From Phymatolithon calcareum (taxonomy: Eukaryota; Rhodophyta; Florideophyceae; Hapalidiales): 64,000 bases of DNA. Positions 10,560-19,419 of this stretch are shown here, one piece after another. Under the pieces are notes generated by a model. The model did no database searches and was not told the DNA's origin. It was given only the letters and a program-made list of their open reading frames with translations. The translations under genes were made by a program, and so were the position numbers. The stretch is from positions 1,364,001-1,428,000 of the forward strand of contig OZ345356.1 of assembly GCA_977006965.1 (NCBI GenBank). The letters are read 5' to 3'. Every line of letters begins with the position of its first letter. Within the stretch, counting starts at the first letter, position 1.

Positions 10560-10610
10560 CTCCTAGCCCTCGGTACTCGTACCATGAAATGATTGAGCAT
10601 GATGCACCTC
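10560..10610 (-). promoter_or_regulatory. conserved upstream element with palindromic core GGTACGAGTACC
   Basis: TCATGGTACGAGTACC followed by a GGGCTAGGAGAG-like block is found upstream of the TATA box here and again at 63782-63812, upstream of the second TATA box. The core GGTACGAGTACC is nearly self-complementary. Distance to the TATA box differs (about 50 versus 135 bases) because of an insertion at the right-hand locus, so its conservation suggests a factor-binding site. Confidence 0.55.
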
Positions 10611-10869
10611 CTGTTACCGAGCGCGGTATCTATTTCACGGGTTTAGATTTGAACGAGCAGCTGCATTAGGTTACATAGCACTTGGAAATCCATGCAAGTT
10701 GAATATACTGCCATCTTTGTCCTGCTGGGCGACATACACGTAATTAGTCGAGTAGCCAAAAGGGTATCAATACCAAGGCAGAGTGCCTGCGTAGAGAAAT
10801 AAAAGGTACCAGTTTATCAATAAGGAGCCGGTCCCTAAGGTAGGGCACAAGATTTGTTTACAACTTGTA
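10611..10869. other. upstream region of copy 2, nothing else recognised
   Basis: The part nearest 10611-10640 (AGGAGGTGCATCA on the minus strand) still matches the right-hand locus near 63757. Beyond that I see no gene, repeat or element. Confidence 0.4.
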
Positions 10870-10916
10870 TTCTTGATGATCCCTCCTTGGCGCTGTTCTA
10901 TTTCGTCGAAGCTTAT

Positions 10917-11166
10917 GTGGGGGTTGTGCACCGGCTGCGAGGGATGACATGAGCCCGAGGGCATGATATTCAACCGAGGCGCAGCCGAGGTCCGAATATC
11001 ATGGCCTGAGGGTGATTGTCATCCGAGAGTATGGTGCACAGCACGCTTGTCAACCGGCTGAGGGTGCCTAACTCCTCACATCCGCACTTGCACAGAGTCA
11101 TAACTCTTTACATCGGTAATCAGTTGCAAGAGAAAGCAGATGTCTGTCCCCTCAGCCGGTTGACAA
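10917..11166. mobile_element. palindromic MITE-like insertion, about 250 bp
   Basis: The left arm of the inverted pair reads straight from GAATTTGCAAG to ATAAGCTTCG at about 6417, while here 250 bases intervene. The insert begins with TTGTGCACCGGCTGCGAGGG (10924-10943) and ends with the reverse complement of TTGTCAACCGGCTGAGGGGA. Inside it are two nested palindromes: 10928-11042, with GTGCACC ends and ATGATATTC inner blocks, and 11046-11166, with GTCAACCGGCTGAGG ends. The target duplication is not clear. Non-autonomous; no coding capacity. Confidence 0.65.
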
Positions 11167-12443
11167 CTTGCAAATTCGAACTAGGTCTGCGATCATGTTT
11201 CTGAAATATGGTACTCCCCTAGTCAAATTTTTTGTACCCGTCCTCAAATTAGTCAAAAATCAAACTTTTTAGGTCCTTACCACCTTTCAAAAATTAAGTG
11301 AGAAACAGTTTGCTTTCTCCTCTTAACCCTCTCAAATTGTTCAGAAAATCTAGCATATATCGTTCTCCGGACGGAAAAATTTAGTGAGAAACGATTTCTT
11401 AAAGTCCTCACAGATAATCGAAATTGAGCTTCCAACTTGGTAAACCTACATCATGTGATAATGCGGGTTTAACAAGGTGAAAGTTGATAGGGTTGGGAAA
11501 TTCGTCTGGTCCATAAACCTCTGCTTTTGCATGTGATCGCTATGAAAAAAAGTCTTTGAATGCCAGGTGAATTCTGCAATATTCATCGGTCCAAGTTCAC
11601 GTTTTCCTTCTCTACTGATGTGAAAGAAGCCCGTATTTGATCGCCCCTACAAAAGCAATATATGCGAACTACGAGACATCACTCCTAATGATCCGTTCGC
11701 TTCAGCTGTTCAAGAATAGAGACCCCCTTGATATAATTGGTGAAATAATGCTCTGGTCTTGTGTTCTCATTATGCTTTCACACAGCAGGTGCCCGTTCAT
11801 GCAAGTCCAACCACGTATTTGACGGCTTTTAGCACTGCCGAAGTGATAGATTTAACAACTCGAGTGAGTGAGCCTGTGGCGGTCTTTCTAAGACACTCAT
11901 CGAGTATGTTCTCCGCTCGTAGTCCAAGTAGTCAATCAATTTTAAAGATCTTCTTTGGAGCGCACCGCTGGCCAATGTGCTGGTGCTACCAAACGTAGAG
12001 CATCGATATAACTACGGGAAGTCGAGTTTGTCTCAAGACACGAACACTCGAAGAAGCAAGAAGGAGTAGAAGGACTACAGTAGTACTTTACATGAAGGGC
12101 CTCCTCGTAGTGCCCTCTGTCAGGAAAAACTGGACTTCTAACCTATCAAAAAAGGGCACTTGCTTCATGTGCTCAAATGTGGAAGCCGTGCGAGGAATTA
12201 TATTTTGAACATGCGATTGAAAGGGGGAAGTCGTCGGAAAGTTATCAGGGCAAAAGGAGTATTTGGTCTAGACAAACCTCGTCATATTTCCCAACGTCTT
12301 TCCCGGCCGTTTCTGCAACATAAGGTCCCGCCATTTACGTGAGCTCTGTCGCAAAAATATCACCCGGCTAACGACATCCAAGTATTTATATTTACTTAGC
12401 ATGAAGAGTGTTACTCTTTGTCAGCGATGCGTCTTATATTGAA

Positions 12444-13116
12444 ATCGATGATATCGGGGATATGTGTTGATTTATTTTGAAAACTCCCAAGGCCTCTCTT
12501 CAAGAGTAACAGGGCCGCTTTTGCACGATTTTCTAAGCTAACGTAGTTTGACTATTCAGTATATCCTTGATTCGTATTTCTCTCCCAACAAGTGCTCTAG
12601 TGAGTCGCTTAAATTCATATTCAATTTCAGGACTAATCTTGCTTGAAGTTAGAATGCGTTGGAGCGCGACCAGCTCAATCACGGCTGACACCAAAGTATG
12701 CACCTAGTACAGATTTTCTCCAAAGAGGTGCTCTGTTGAATATCAGCTGTAGGCATCGCAACCGCGTCGACCTTTCTCTTACGCGGAGAACCACCGGTAG
12801 ATTGTTCGAATCTGTTGGTATCTCGAGCGATCTTCCCTCTTCTTTCTTTGCGCATAACAATTATTTCTTTTCGTCGCCCTTTCTTTGAGACTGAGCCCTC
12901 CTCCGCTTTATCGAGAGCTTGCTGTAGATCTTCATATTTCTTGAGGCACTATATGTACTTGGTTGCCTCCTTAATGTCTTCATCTCTCCCAGGATACTCA
13001 TCTGCCTGATCGAGGCGCTTCTTCTTTCTCACTAGACTCGCAAAGAACCTTTCTGCTTGGTGTCTTCTCCTCATGGCTGGTGGTTCTAGTCGGCACAGAA
13101 CTCGCATATCGATGAT
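12444..13116 (-). mobile_element. LINE B 3' end inserted in the zinc-finger gene, 9-bp target duplication
   Basis: On the minus strand 13107-12453 matches the last ~180 codons and 3' UTR of the LINE B copy at 21.4-22.07 kb, ending in the shared tail AAATCAACACATATCCCC. The flanks repeat ATCGATGAT at 12444-12452 and 13108-13116. The left arm has the empty site (ACAACATCGATTTC near 5011). The insert entered just behind the eighth zinc finger and supplies the present stop codon of that gene. Its own frame is interrupted, so it makes no LINE protein. Confidence 0.9.
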
Positions 13117-14623
13117 GTCGGTTGTGTATAGATCCGATGTGCACCCTCAGCTGTTGTCCATTCCCAATCTTTTTCCCACAGAATGTGCAGTGTATGTGTG
13201 TCAATCCCGGATGAGCATCGACAACATGTTGTTTTCGTTCCAGCTCTCCCTCAAAATGCTCTTTGCAGTTCTCATAGAAACATGGAGCAAATCTCCTGTG
13301 GTCCTTGCGCATATGAACCAACATGTTGCTTCTAGTGGTGAATATAAGGCTGCAGTTCGGAAGGTCGCATTCTGTCTTTGTGACCTTCAAGTGTACACTG
13401 CGCATATGCAATCGCAAGGATGCGTCTGAGCCCATCAACCGACCACATCCCTCAACTTCACATCTCGGTCGCTCATCATTTTCCGACAAGTGATATCTGC
13501 GTCGGTGGTTAATCATCAACTTGCGGTTTCGAAATGTTTGACAGCAGAATTCAAATGTGCAAAATGTCCATTCAATACCATGAAAGGACTGCGAGTGTCG
13601 CTTTCGTTCTTGCATAGTCTCAAATGTTTCCGTGCAGTTCATAAATCTACAGATGTACGGTTGGCCATGAATATTGCGCCCATGTCTCAGCAACTCATTT
13701 TTCTTAGTGAACTTCTTCGTACACCCTTCAACTTCGCATGAGAATATCTTCGAACTTGGTCCTGCACGTGAATGATTTTGGAAATGATACAGATGTTTGT
13801 GCTCCTCCGCTTCATCTCTGGTGGCACAGATGGTAAGGCAGCTATCGAAATCGCAGGGATATTGCTCCAAGACGTTGTCGGTTGCAGGATTCGCATTCTT
13901 GATGCTCAAAGGCACAGTGTTCTCAATTTGTTCACCATCTACAATTAAATCGACCACTGACATCAATTGGGTTCTTTCGAGAGCCATTTGATCATTGAGA
14001 GACAAACAACCCGATACAGAACGTTCACTCTTAGAGCCTTGATAAGAAGTGGGTGGTAGAGTATTTGGAGCGGTAGCACAAAAGGAGTTCTTTTTAGAAT
14101 TATGGGTGTTTCCCTTGTCTTGGAAAATCTCCATGGAATCGAAATGCGATGCAAACTGCGCATCTTGTTGATTTCCGACTATCCAAGAGTCTTCGTCACG
14201 ATGGAAAGGATGCGAGGCCGGGACTGCTTGGGAAGGCATTGCCGAGATCTTTGGATCAACCGCATATGACCCGGCTACAACATGACCACTTCCAGTGGCG
14301 AAGCGATCATGAGTACTTTGGTTGCTCGATGCAGGGGGGCTATTCGAAGATTCTGGATTTGTACTGCGGCTTCGTTTTCCTAGAAATGAATGGCCTGCGT
14401 TCCCACTGTCGAAGGAGAACCCAGGGCCTTCTTGCGGCATCGAACTGACAACAGGACCATTCAAACGTTCCGGACAGCATCCTCCGAAGCATACCGACTG
14501 AATGTCATTAACCCGAGAGTGAGGGAAATCATCGATTGTGGGAACTTGGATGCCGTTTTCTGAACAGTCAGGGAGAACCAAATCGTCACCGTTCCTCAAT
14601 GTAGGGTTATTTGCAGGCTGCAT
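12998..14623 (-). CDS. eight-finger C2H2 zinc-finger protein with a LINE-derived C-terminus
   Basis: The 541-residue single-exon ORF has a polar, serine-rich first half with a basic LGKRSRS block (residues 81-87, possible nuclear signal). Eight C2H2 units follow, with first cysteines near 257, 296, 325, 355, 388, 419, 448 and 479, spaced 25-40 residues apart with degenerate linkers. That is the layout of sequence-specific DNA- or RNA-binding proteins, not unlike TFIIIA, but I cannot assign an orthologue. The upstream ~800 bases are conserved in the other arm (2000-2840), so the promoter is probably there. Residues from about 506 to the stop are encoded by the inserted LINE B fragment, read in a frame different from the LINE ORF. 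The open frame through eight fingers suggests selection until recently, in contrast to the broken left-arm copy. Expression is unproven. Confidence 0.75.
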   Translation of the reverse strand: MQPANNPTLRNGDDLVLPDCSENGIQVPTIDDFPHSRVNDIQSVCFGGCCPERLNGPVVSSMPQEGPGFSFDSGNAGHSFLGKRSRSTNPESSNSPPASSNQSTHDRFATGSGHVVAGSYAVDPKISAMPSQAVPASHPFHRDEDSWIVGNQQDAQFASHFDSMEIFQDKGNTHNSKKNSFCATAPNTLPPTSYQGSKSERSVSGCLSLNDQMALERTQLMSVVDLIVDGEQIENTVPLSIKNANPATDNVLEQYPCDFDSCLTICATRDEAEEHKHLYHFQNHSRAGPSSKIFSCEVEGCTKKFTKKNELLRHGRNIHGQPYICRFMNCTETFETMQERKRHSQSFHGIEWTFCTFEFCCQTFRNRKLMINHRRRYHLSENDERPRCEVEGCGRLMGSDASLRLHMRSVHLKVTKTECDLPNCSLIFTTRSNMLVHMRKDHRRFAPCFYENCKEHFEGELERKQHVVDAHPGLTHIHCTFCGKKIGNGQQLRVHIGSIHNRHHRYASSVPTRTTSHEEKTPSRKVLCESSEKEEAPRSGR

Positions 14624-15589
14624 GTTTGGAATGAAAACTTGTTTGTCGACTTATTGGGTCCGCTCAAGTGGGTGAGTTCGAATGTTTGGAGAGCACAGGT
14701 AGCATTTGAATGCCCGATGAACAATATCAGCCGTTTGTATCCCTTTTCAGTCTATAGAACCAGCCAAGTTTATTTGTTCGTCAATATCCAGTCTGAGAAC
14801 AGAATCTGAAATTCAAATCGATGGTCCTAAGTTATTATTCAATGATTGAAAAATATGCTCTTATAAGTAAGGACTTTGTTAAAAACGAAAATATGAACGA
14901 AAAAACGAGTCTATCTTTCTTACGCACACTTCGCCTGCAAGCGGAGGAAAAGATGTCTTTTTTTCACTGCATAAACGGTAAAAGTGGTATCAAACAATGG
15001 CGGAAAAAGTAGACGTTAGAGCTCTTTTAGGAGAAGCCATAGTCCCCAACAGACATGTTGTTATTTTTATTGACAGACTCACAGGGTTAAAATTATCTCT
15101 TAAATCTTCCTCCAGCGGAGCAGCTCTGACATTTACTTATTTGGTAAAGTTTGTTTTTAAAATCCTCACTGTCTTGTCGATATATTGGCAAGACTTCATC
15201 AGTTTCTGCCCACCCTAGGACAGCACGTGACTTCAACTTTTTTTGATAAGCTTAATTTTAAAAGCCCCAAAGTCTTACGAGTATACGGGAAAAGACTCTT
15301 CAAGCGCTACCCACAATAGCGTAGCTCTTCTCTTATGTCTGGTTCTCTGTCAGAGCCCCTAGAAGGCATTCGCTATTTTTGAAAACTCTTACTAAAGGAT
15401 GCCGTACTGTATTGTGTTGTTTCGTATTCTGCATTTCCCCAAGTGATGATAGCAGGGTTTCAAAGGTCTACGTTTTCTCCATTCTGTTCTATCATGTACA
15501 ATATTTAGAGCTCTGAAGAGTGACTCCGGGCCTGGTTTTGGCGCAGTGAAATCACACTTTCGATGAGTCCCTGTTTAAGGACCTGGCGC

Positions 15590-15900
15590 TGAGTTTGCAA
15601 ACCAATCGAGATAACTCATCACAACTAGGAGTTATTGTGATGCTGAGGGATAGGTCAACTGGCGACTATAACGTGATTCACTTCGTCTCAATGAAGAGCA
15701 AGACAGTTCGCCGAAGTGTTCTTGCCAATGAGCTGTACGCTCTTGTGGACAGGGATCGGAACAATTCAATTTCAAGGGATTGCTGCTCGAGTTGCAATGC
15801 GCAATACGAATTGCTCCGGGCTGAATCTTGCAATGATCTAGCACTCTGCTCTTTCAAACGCCGAGACAGCACGAGAGAACTCGAAATCTACTAAAGGGAC
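15590..15900 (+). pseudogene. retrotransposon RNase H-like fragment, N-terminal part
   Basis: An ORF at 15595-15894 contains LGVIVMLRDRSTGDYNVIHF, SMKSKTVRRSVLANELYAL: the start of the RNase H domain of copia-like polyproteins, where a line such as S-x-KS-x-x-V-x-RSVLA-x-E-x-YA is usual. The continuation of the domain is not next to it; a fitting C-terminal piece (NPADALTK) appears at 18155-18333, so about 2.2 kb was inserted or rearranged in between. No intact enzyme. Confidence 0.6.
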
Positions 15901-16307
15901 GTCAAGGCGATACCTTCGCTATTCCTAAGCTTGCATCTAGGGATATCGATTGCAATGATCCTTCCTGGGCAACGCTATCCCTGCCAGTAGACGACTCTTC
16001 CGTGTGGGTGCCAGAAGGTTCACGCAGAAGAGAAGGCCTATCGGAGTTACTGGTAAGCCATGATCAAATCAAGGTGTTGGTTTTTGCATATCTTGTGATT
16101 ACCTGAACACTGGGGTCTTCCTCCTGCCTTTGCTAAATTGCTAATCAAACTGATTACTACTTAAGCACAATAAACGCAGCGTCATCGGAAACGAGAAACC
16201 GCATGGCGACCTATCCTCTCAACCTCTCCTGTTCCTAACTTTACCATAGCTGCCATCTTTTCCTTCACTCTGACACGCCGTAAGGCGTAACAATGACAAC
16301 TGCAATG
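15901..16307. other. no gene recognised
   Basis: AT/GC-balanced sequence without a credible ORF or repeat; probably part of the broken-up retroelement. Confidence 0.35.
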
Positions 16308-16683
16308 GGGATATGTGCTGATTAATTTTAAAAGCTCCCAAGGCCTCTCTTCAAAAGTAACAGGGCCCCTTTCGCACGATTTACTAAGCTAACGCAGTTT
16401 GGCTATTTAGTATATCCTTGATTCATATTTCTCTCCCAACAAGTGAGCCAAAACCTCTTGGCCCTAGGAAAGTTGCCCAAGCATCAGCAGATGCTTTGGT
16501 AACTTTTAAATAAAAATCTACCTTTCTTCTTTTTCTTCTAAGTGCTCTAGTGAGTGGCCTACATTCATGTTCAATTTTTAGGACTAATCTTGGATGAAGA
16601 TAAAATGCGTTGGAGCGTGAACAGCTCAATCACGTCTGTGACACCAAAGTATTCACCTAGTACTGATTTTCTTCAAAGAAGTA
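16308..16683 (-). mobile_element. LINE B 3' fragment with a nested LINE E tail
   Basis: The minus strand matches the LINE B 3' end (tail CACATATCCCC at 16308, then 3' UTR and final codons). It is interrupted by a 94-bp LINE E tail at 16446-16539 (AAATAAAAATCTACC followed by CTT-rich repeats on the plus strand). The nested piece is flanked by AAGTG at 16441-16445 and 16540-16544. The LINE B copies at 12.5 and 21.9 kb show the uninterrupted sequence. Confidence 0.8.
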
Positions 16684-16899
16684 CTATTGCAATGCACCAA
16701 GGCGGGAAATCAAGGGTAGTCTACTTTACCTCAGGAAGGAACATTTCCATCAAACATTAAACTGCCTCGCATTCAGCATGGATATTACATGTAGCTGCCT
16801 TCTATGAGCTCTTCCGTGAACTCGTGGGCTTTGATTCGAACTTCTGCCTTCTCTGAGCGCGATCTCCTGATTGCCTCGCTCACCATTTAGGCATTCTAG
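16684..16899. other. no gene recognised
   Basis: Short spacer between a LINE fragment and a hAT pseudogene; nothing recognised. Confidence 0.3.
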
Positions 16900-17690
16900 A
16901 ATCAGTCGTTCACTTTGAGGAAAACGAGTGCCTCACGAAAAAATTAAATGTGTTCCTCGGCGTTGAAAGTAGTGGCTTCAGCAGTGGCTTCACCATCTTC
17001 AGTGTCCTCTGACGCAATCTGGCCCATTGGAGACATTCCCAGCAATGTAAGGCGAGGCATGAACCATCGATGCCGAGCGAGCATCTATACGAGACGCAGA
17101 TGTAGTGCAATATGAAGCGATAGCCGCAACATAATGAATGCTGTTGCAAGACCACCTGTCCTCCTGTATAGCACCGTGAGTACCATCCAGTTTGGCAGCC
17201 ATTCGGTTCTCGGCGAGCTCGACGAAGTAAAAGAGCACACGGACGACCTTCCTGACGGATAGCTTGACATGGCGACAGAACTCTTCAACGTGCGCCAACG
17301 GCTGATTTTTCATGACAGTCAGTCGAATATACGCATGCTCCGCCTTTTCGTACGCAGACATAGACCAGACTTCGAAGTGAGAGCGTATTTACCGCCTTTC
17401 TGCTTCATTGCGACCAGCGCATCGTTGTAGAAGTGCTGTAGAGTTGTGTCTTGTTCAGGTGGGGTTTGGCCTTTGGCGTAGCATCGTTTGAGATGGTCGT
17501 ACGGATTCCTGTAGCCCTTCTTCTCGTTGAATGATACGATAGGAGTGGAGCAGCTCGGCCTCGGGCACCCATGCTGCAGGCAGTCTCTCTCGAACGAGGC
17601 GCCGGTCTTTCTCTCGATGACATGCCGGTTCACATTGCAAACGAACGGCATAAATGCGAGCACGATTTCTTTTGGACTCGGAATGCACAT
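16900..17690 (-). pseudogene. second hAT-like transposase, N-terminal remnant
   Basis: Minus-strand ORFs at 17690-17319 and 17361-16999 overlap in different frames. The first has a BED-like cluster (C-x4-C-x3-C ... H-x3-C around DCLQHGC to HLKRC). The second reads SAYEKAEHAYIRL, NQPLAHVEEF, VRVLFYFVELAENRMAAKL and an RWSCNSIHYV block, equivalent to the DGW-x-x-x-x-x-HY region near the first catalytic residue of hAT enzymes; here the D appears as DRW. No C-terminal dimerisation block was found before 16900. It is a frameshifted remnant, different in sequence from the hAT at 3.5-5 kb. Confidence 0.6.
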
Positions 17691-18154
17691 GGCGACTAGG
17701 GGCCCTCTTGCGCGGTGGAGTGTGGATCAGGTGCGAATGATCGCAGTTATTGAGACTGTACAGTACACCGCTTGATGCTGTATTTCGCAGTTTACGTAAC
17801 ATTGCATCACTACGTTGTACGCACAGCTGATGCCCTTGGCAAGCTTAAATTCACGCCGCATTTCGATGTTAGCCGTTCGCGTGACGAGACTCGACGTAGC
17901 ATATGGATGGAGCTTCGGCGATGCAATAAAAATTCCAATACCGGAGCTCTCCGCAATTTCACATTGCAATTCCATATTGCAATGTATTGCAATCTCAATA
18001 TATTGGGTCCGAGCCCTGCTTGTGGAGAAATTTGATCTGAGATTCACCATCCGGGACACAATTCAGAGATGAACTGGTCGAGAATCTGCGAACCTAACGT
18101 TGAAAACCGATTCTCTCTCCCTGTTTTCACTTTCTGTCTCTCGCCCGAACGACA

Positions 18155-18333
18155 GAGAAAAGGCTATTAATCGATCTGAGCATGATTCGTGAAGCCTACA
18201 AAGACCTCGACATTAACGACTTTGTATGGATTTTTGGTGAATGCAATCCTGCAGACGCACTTACTAAAGTTAAGAAACGGAGTAACAGCCTGGCCAGGGT
18301 AATCGCGACCAACAAGTTCGTGCCTAAGGCGGA
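18155..18333 (+). pseudogene. retrotransposon RNase H C-terminal fragment
   Basis: The plus strand reads EKRLLIDLSMIREAYKD, WIFGECNPADALTKVKK and ends KFVPKAEF before a stop. NPADALTK is the hallmark end of copia-type RNase H. It lies 90 bases before a sequence with LTR features, as expected for the 3' end of an LTR element. Confidence 0.7.
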
Positions 18334-18422
18334 ATTCTGAATTGAGCGCGATGAAATATTCAAGACTCAATAAGTGAAAAAATCGAACCTCAAACAAAGT
18401 TAAAGTACCGACAGGGTCGCAC

Positions 18423-18665
18423 TGTTGGAGATGTTTATTTTCGATTCGATCAATACACTTGGATCTCTAGTTGCTTCGACTCGAGACCAACTTGAACACA
18501 CCGTTGAGTCTTGGCTTATTCTTTGCAGACTTAGTAGCATAGAGTATGATAGATCGTTTAGCGAGCGTAGGAGTTTAGCAGCGCCGAGTTGGAGGAGGAT
18601 CATCATCATCATTACTAAGTCATTCCATTCTGTTTCATCGAGGTAAGACCTTTGTTCATTCAACA
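18423..18665 (+). repeat. probable 3' LTR (243 bp) of the copia-like remnant
   Basis: The segment starts TGTTGGAG and ends TTCAACA, giving the inverted TGTTG...CAACA termini of LTRs. It follows the RNase H end and a short purine-rich stretch (CGACAGGG). No matching 5' LTR was found in the window, so the element is incomplete. Confidence 0.6.
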
Positions 18666-18984
18666 CATCCACCACATCGGTGAAGAACCTACGTTCGCAT
18701 ATAGCGGAAGACGATTTTCCGCACCTGGCGTCGCGAGCCAGGGCAGAACCAGTTCGCAGTCCAACGACTGACTAGAAACTCTGCAAGAAGTTTCCCGTTT
18801 TGCATTTGCAGGTCCCGTCCGACTCCAAGTCCCTATCCAAAGCTACTGTCTCTGTTCTAAGCTTCATTCTTCGTTGGAAACCAAGCCTGTCGTGTCCTAT
18901 ACAAGATCAAGCTCTTCTATCGGTGCACGAGTTAGCGTCCGTTCGTAAGCGGATCCGAACGCCAACGACATCTTTGTCCGTATT
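18666..18984. other. upstream region of secreted-protein copy 3
   Basis: TATACAAG at about 18897 could be a weak TATA box. Otherwise nothing is recognised. Confidence 0.3.
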
Positions 18985-19419
18985 CCGACAGCTATGGATT
19001 CTCCATTGAACGAGTTTGACTACCGCGACCTTTTGAAAGCTGTAATTGTTCCATGGCACAAAGTTTACCTCAAGTACTCGAAGATAGCAACCCGCAGAGA
19101 CTCGTGGACGATTCCCAAGACGACAATCGTCGTTCTTAGAGCCCAGGCTAAGCTACGGGGCAAATAATATCCTTCCGTCCCCTATATTACCTCCAATGTG
19201 GGCCCAATATTCCAGGTTGTGGTCATTACGACTGGCTTTTCCTTCAGAACCTTGCCGCTGCTACCCCGAAAAATAATGTACGTCCGAAGAAGGCCATCGG
19301 TTAGTCTCTGCCTCGTGCCATTGTCCACGTCTACGTTTTAACGTCCGCATAGAAAAATTTAAATATCAGCATGGACTCCCATGGGCAATGTCGGGGCAGC
19401 ATAATCGCCAATATGAGAA
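18985..19419 (+). pseudogene. small secreted cysteine-rich protein, copy 3, truncated by LINE B
   Basis: ATGGATTCTCC at 18992 matches the mature start of copy 1, but no signal-peptide sequence is left before it. The frame reads NEFDYRDLLKAVIVP, KYSKIATR and LRAQAKLRGK and then stops. Homology continues through several frames past the exon junction seen in copy 2 (GTTGTGGTCATTACGACTGG, no intron) to about 19419, where LINE B begins. The C-terminal cysteine-rich part is absent. It is intronless like copy 1 and close to it in sequence. Confidence 0.75.

Larger units (their letters stand above)
10870..15420 (-). repeat. right arm of the inverted duplication
   Basis: This is the counterpart of 1876-6475 in opposite orientation. 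It contains the better preserved zinc-finger gene and two insertions missing from the left arm. 11220-12440 and 14640-15420 hold no recognisable gene. The segment 11220-11330 is longer than its left-arm counterpart near 6370 by about 90 bases. Confidence 0.8.

Noticed and set aside
12643-13009. Plus-strand ORFs over the LINE B fragment
   Set aside because: The LINE B coding strand is minus; these are shadows.
17727-18059. Inverted, TTGCAAT-rich segment near 17930-18010 as a MITE
   Set aside because: Short repeats of TTGCAAT are present, but I could not define inverted ends or a target duplication.
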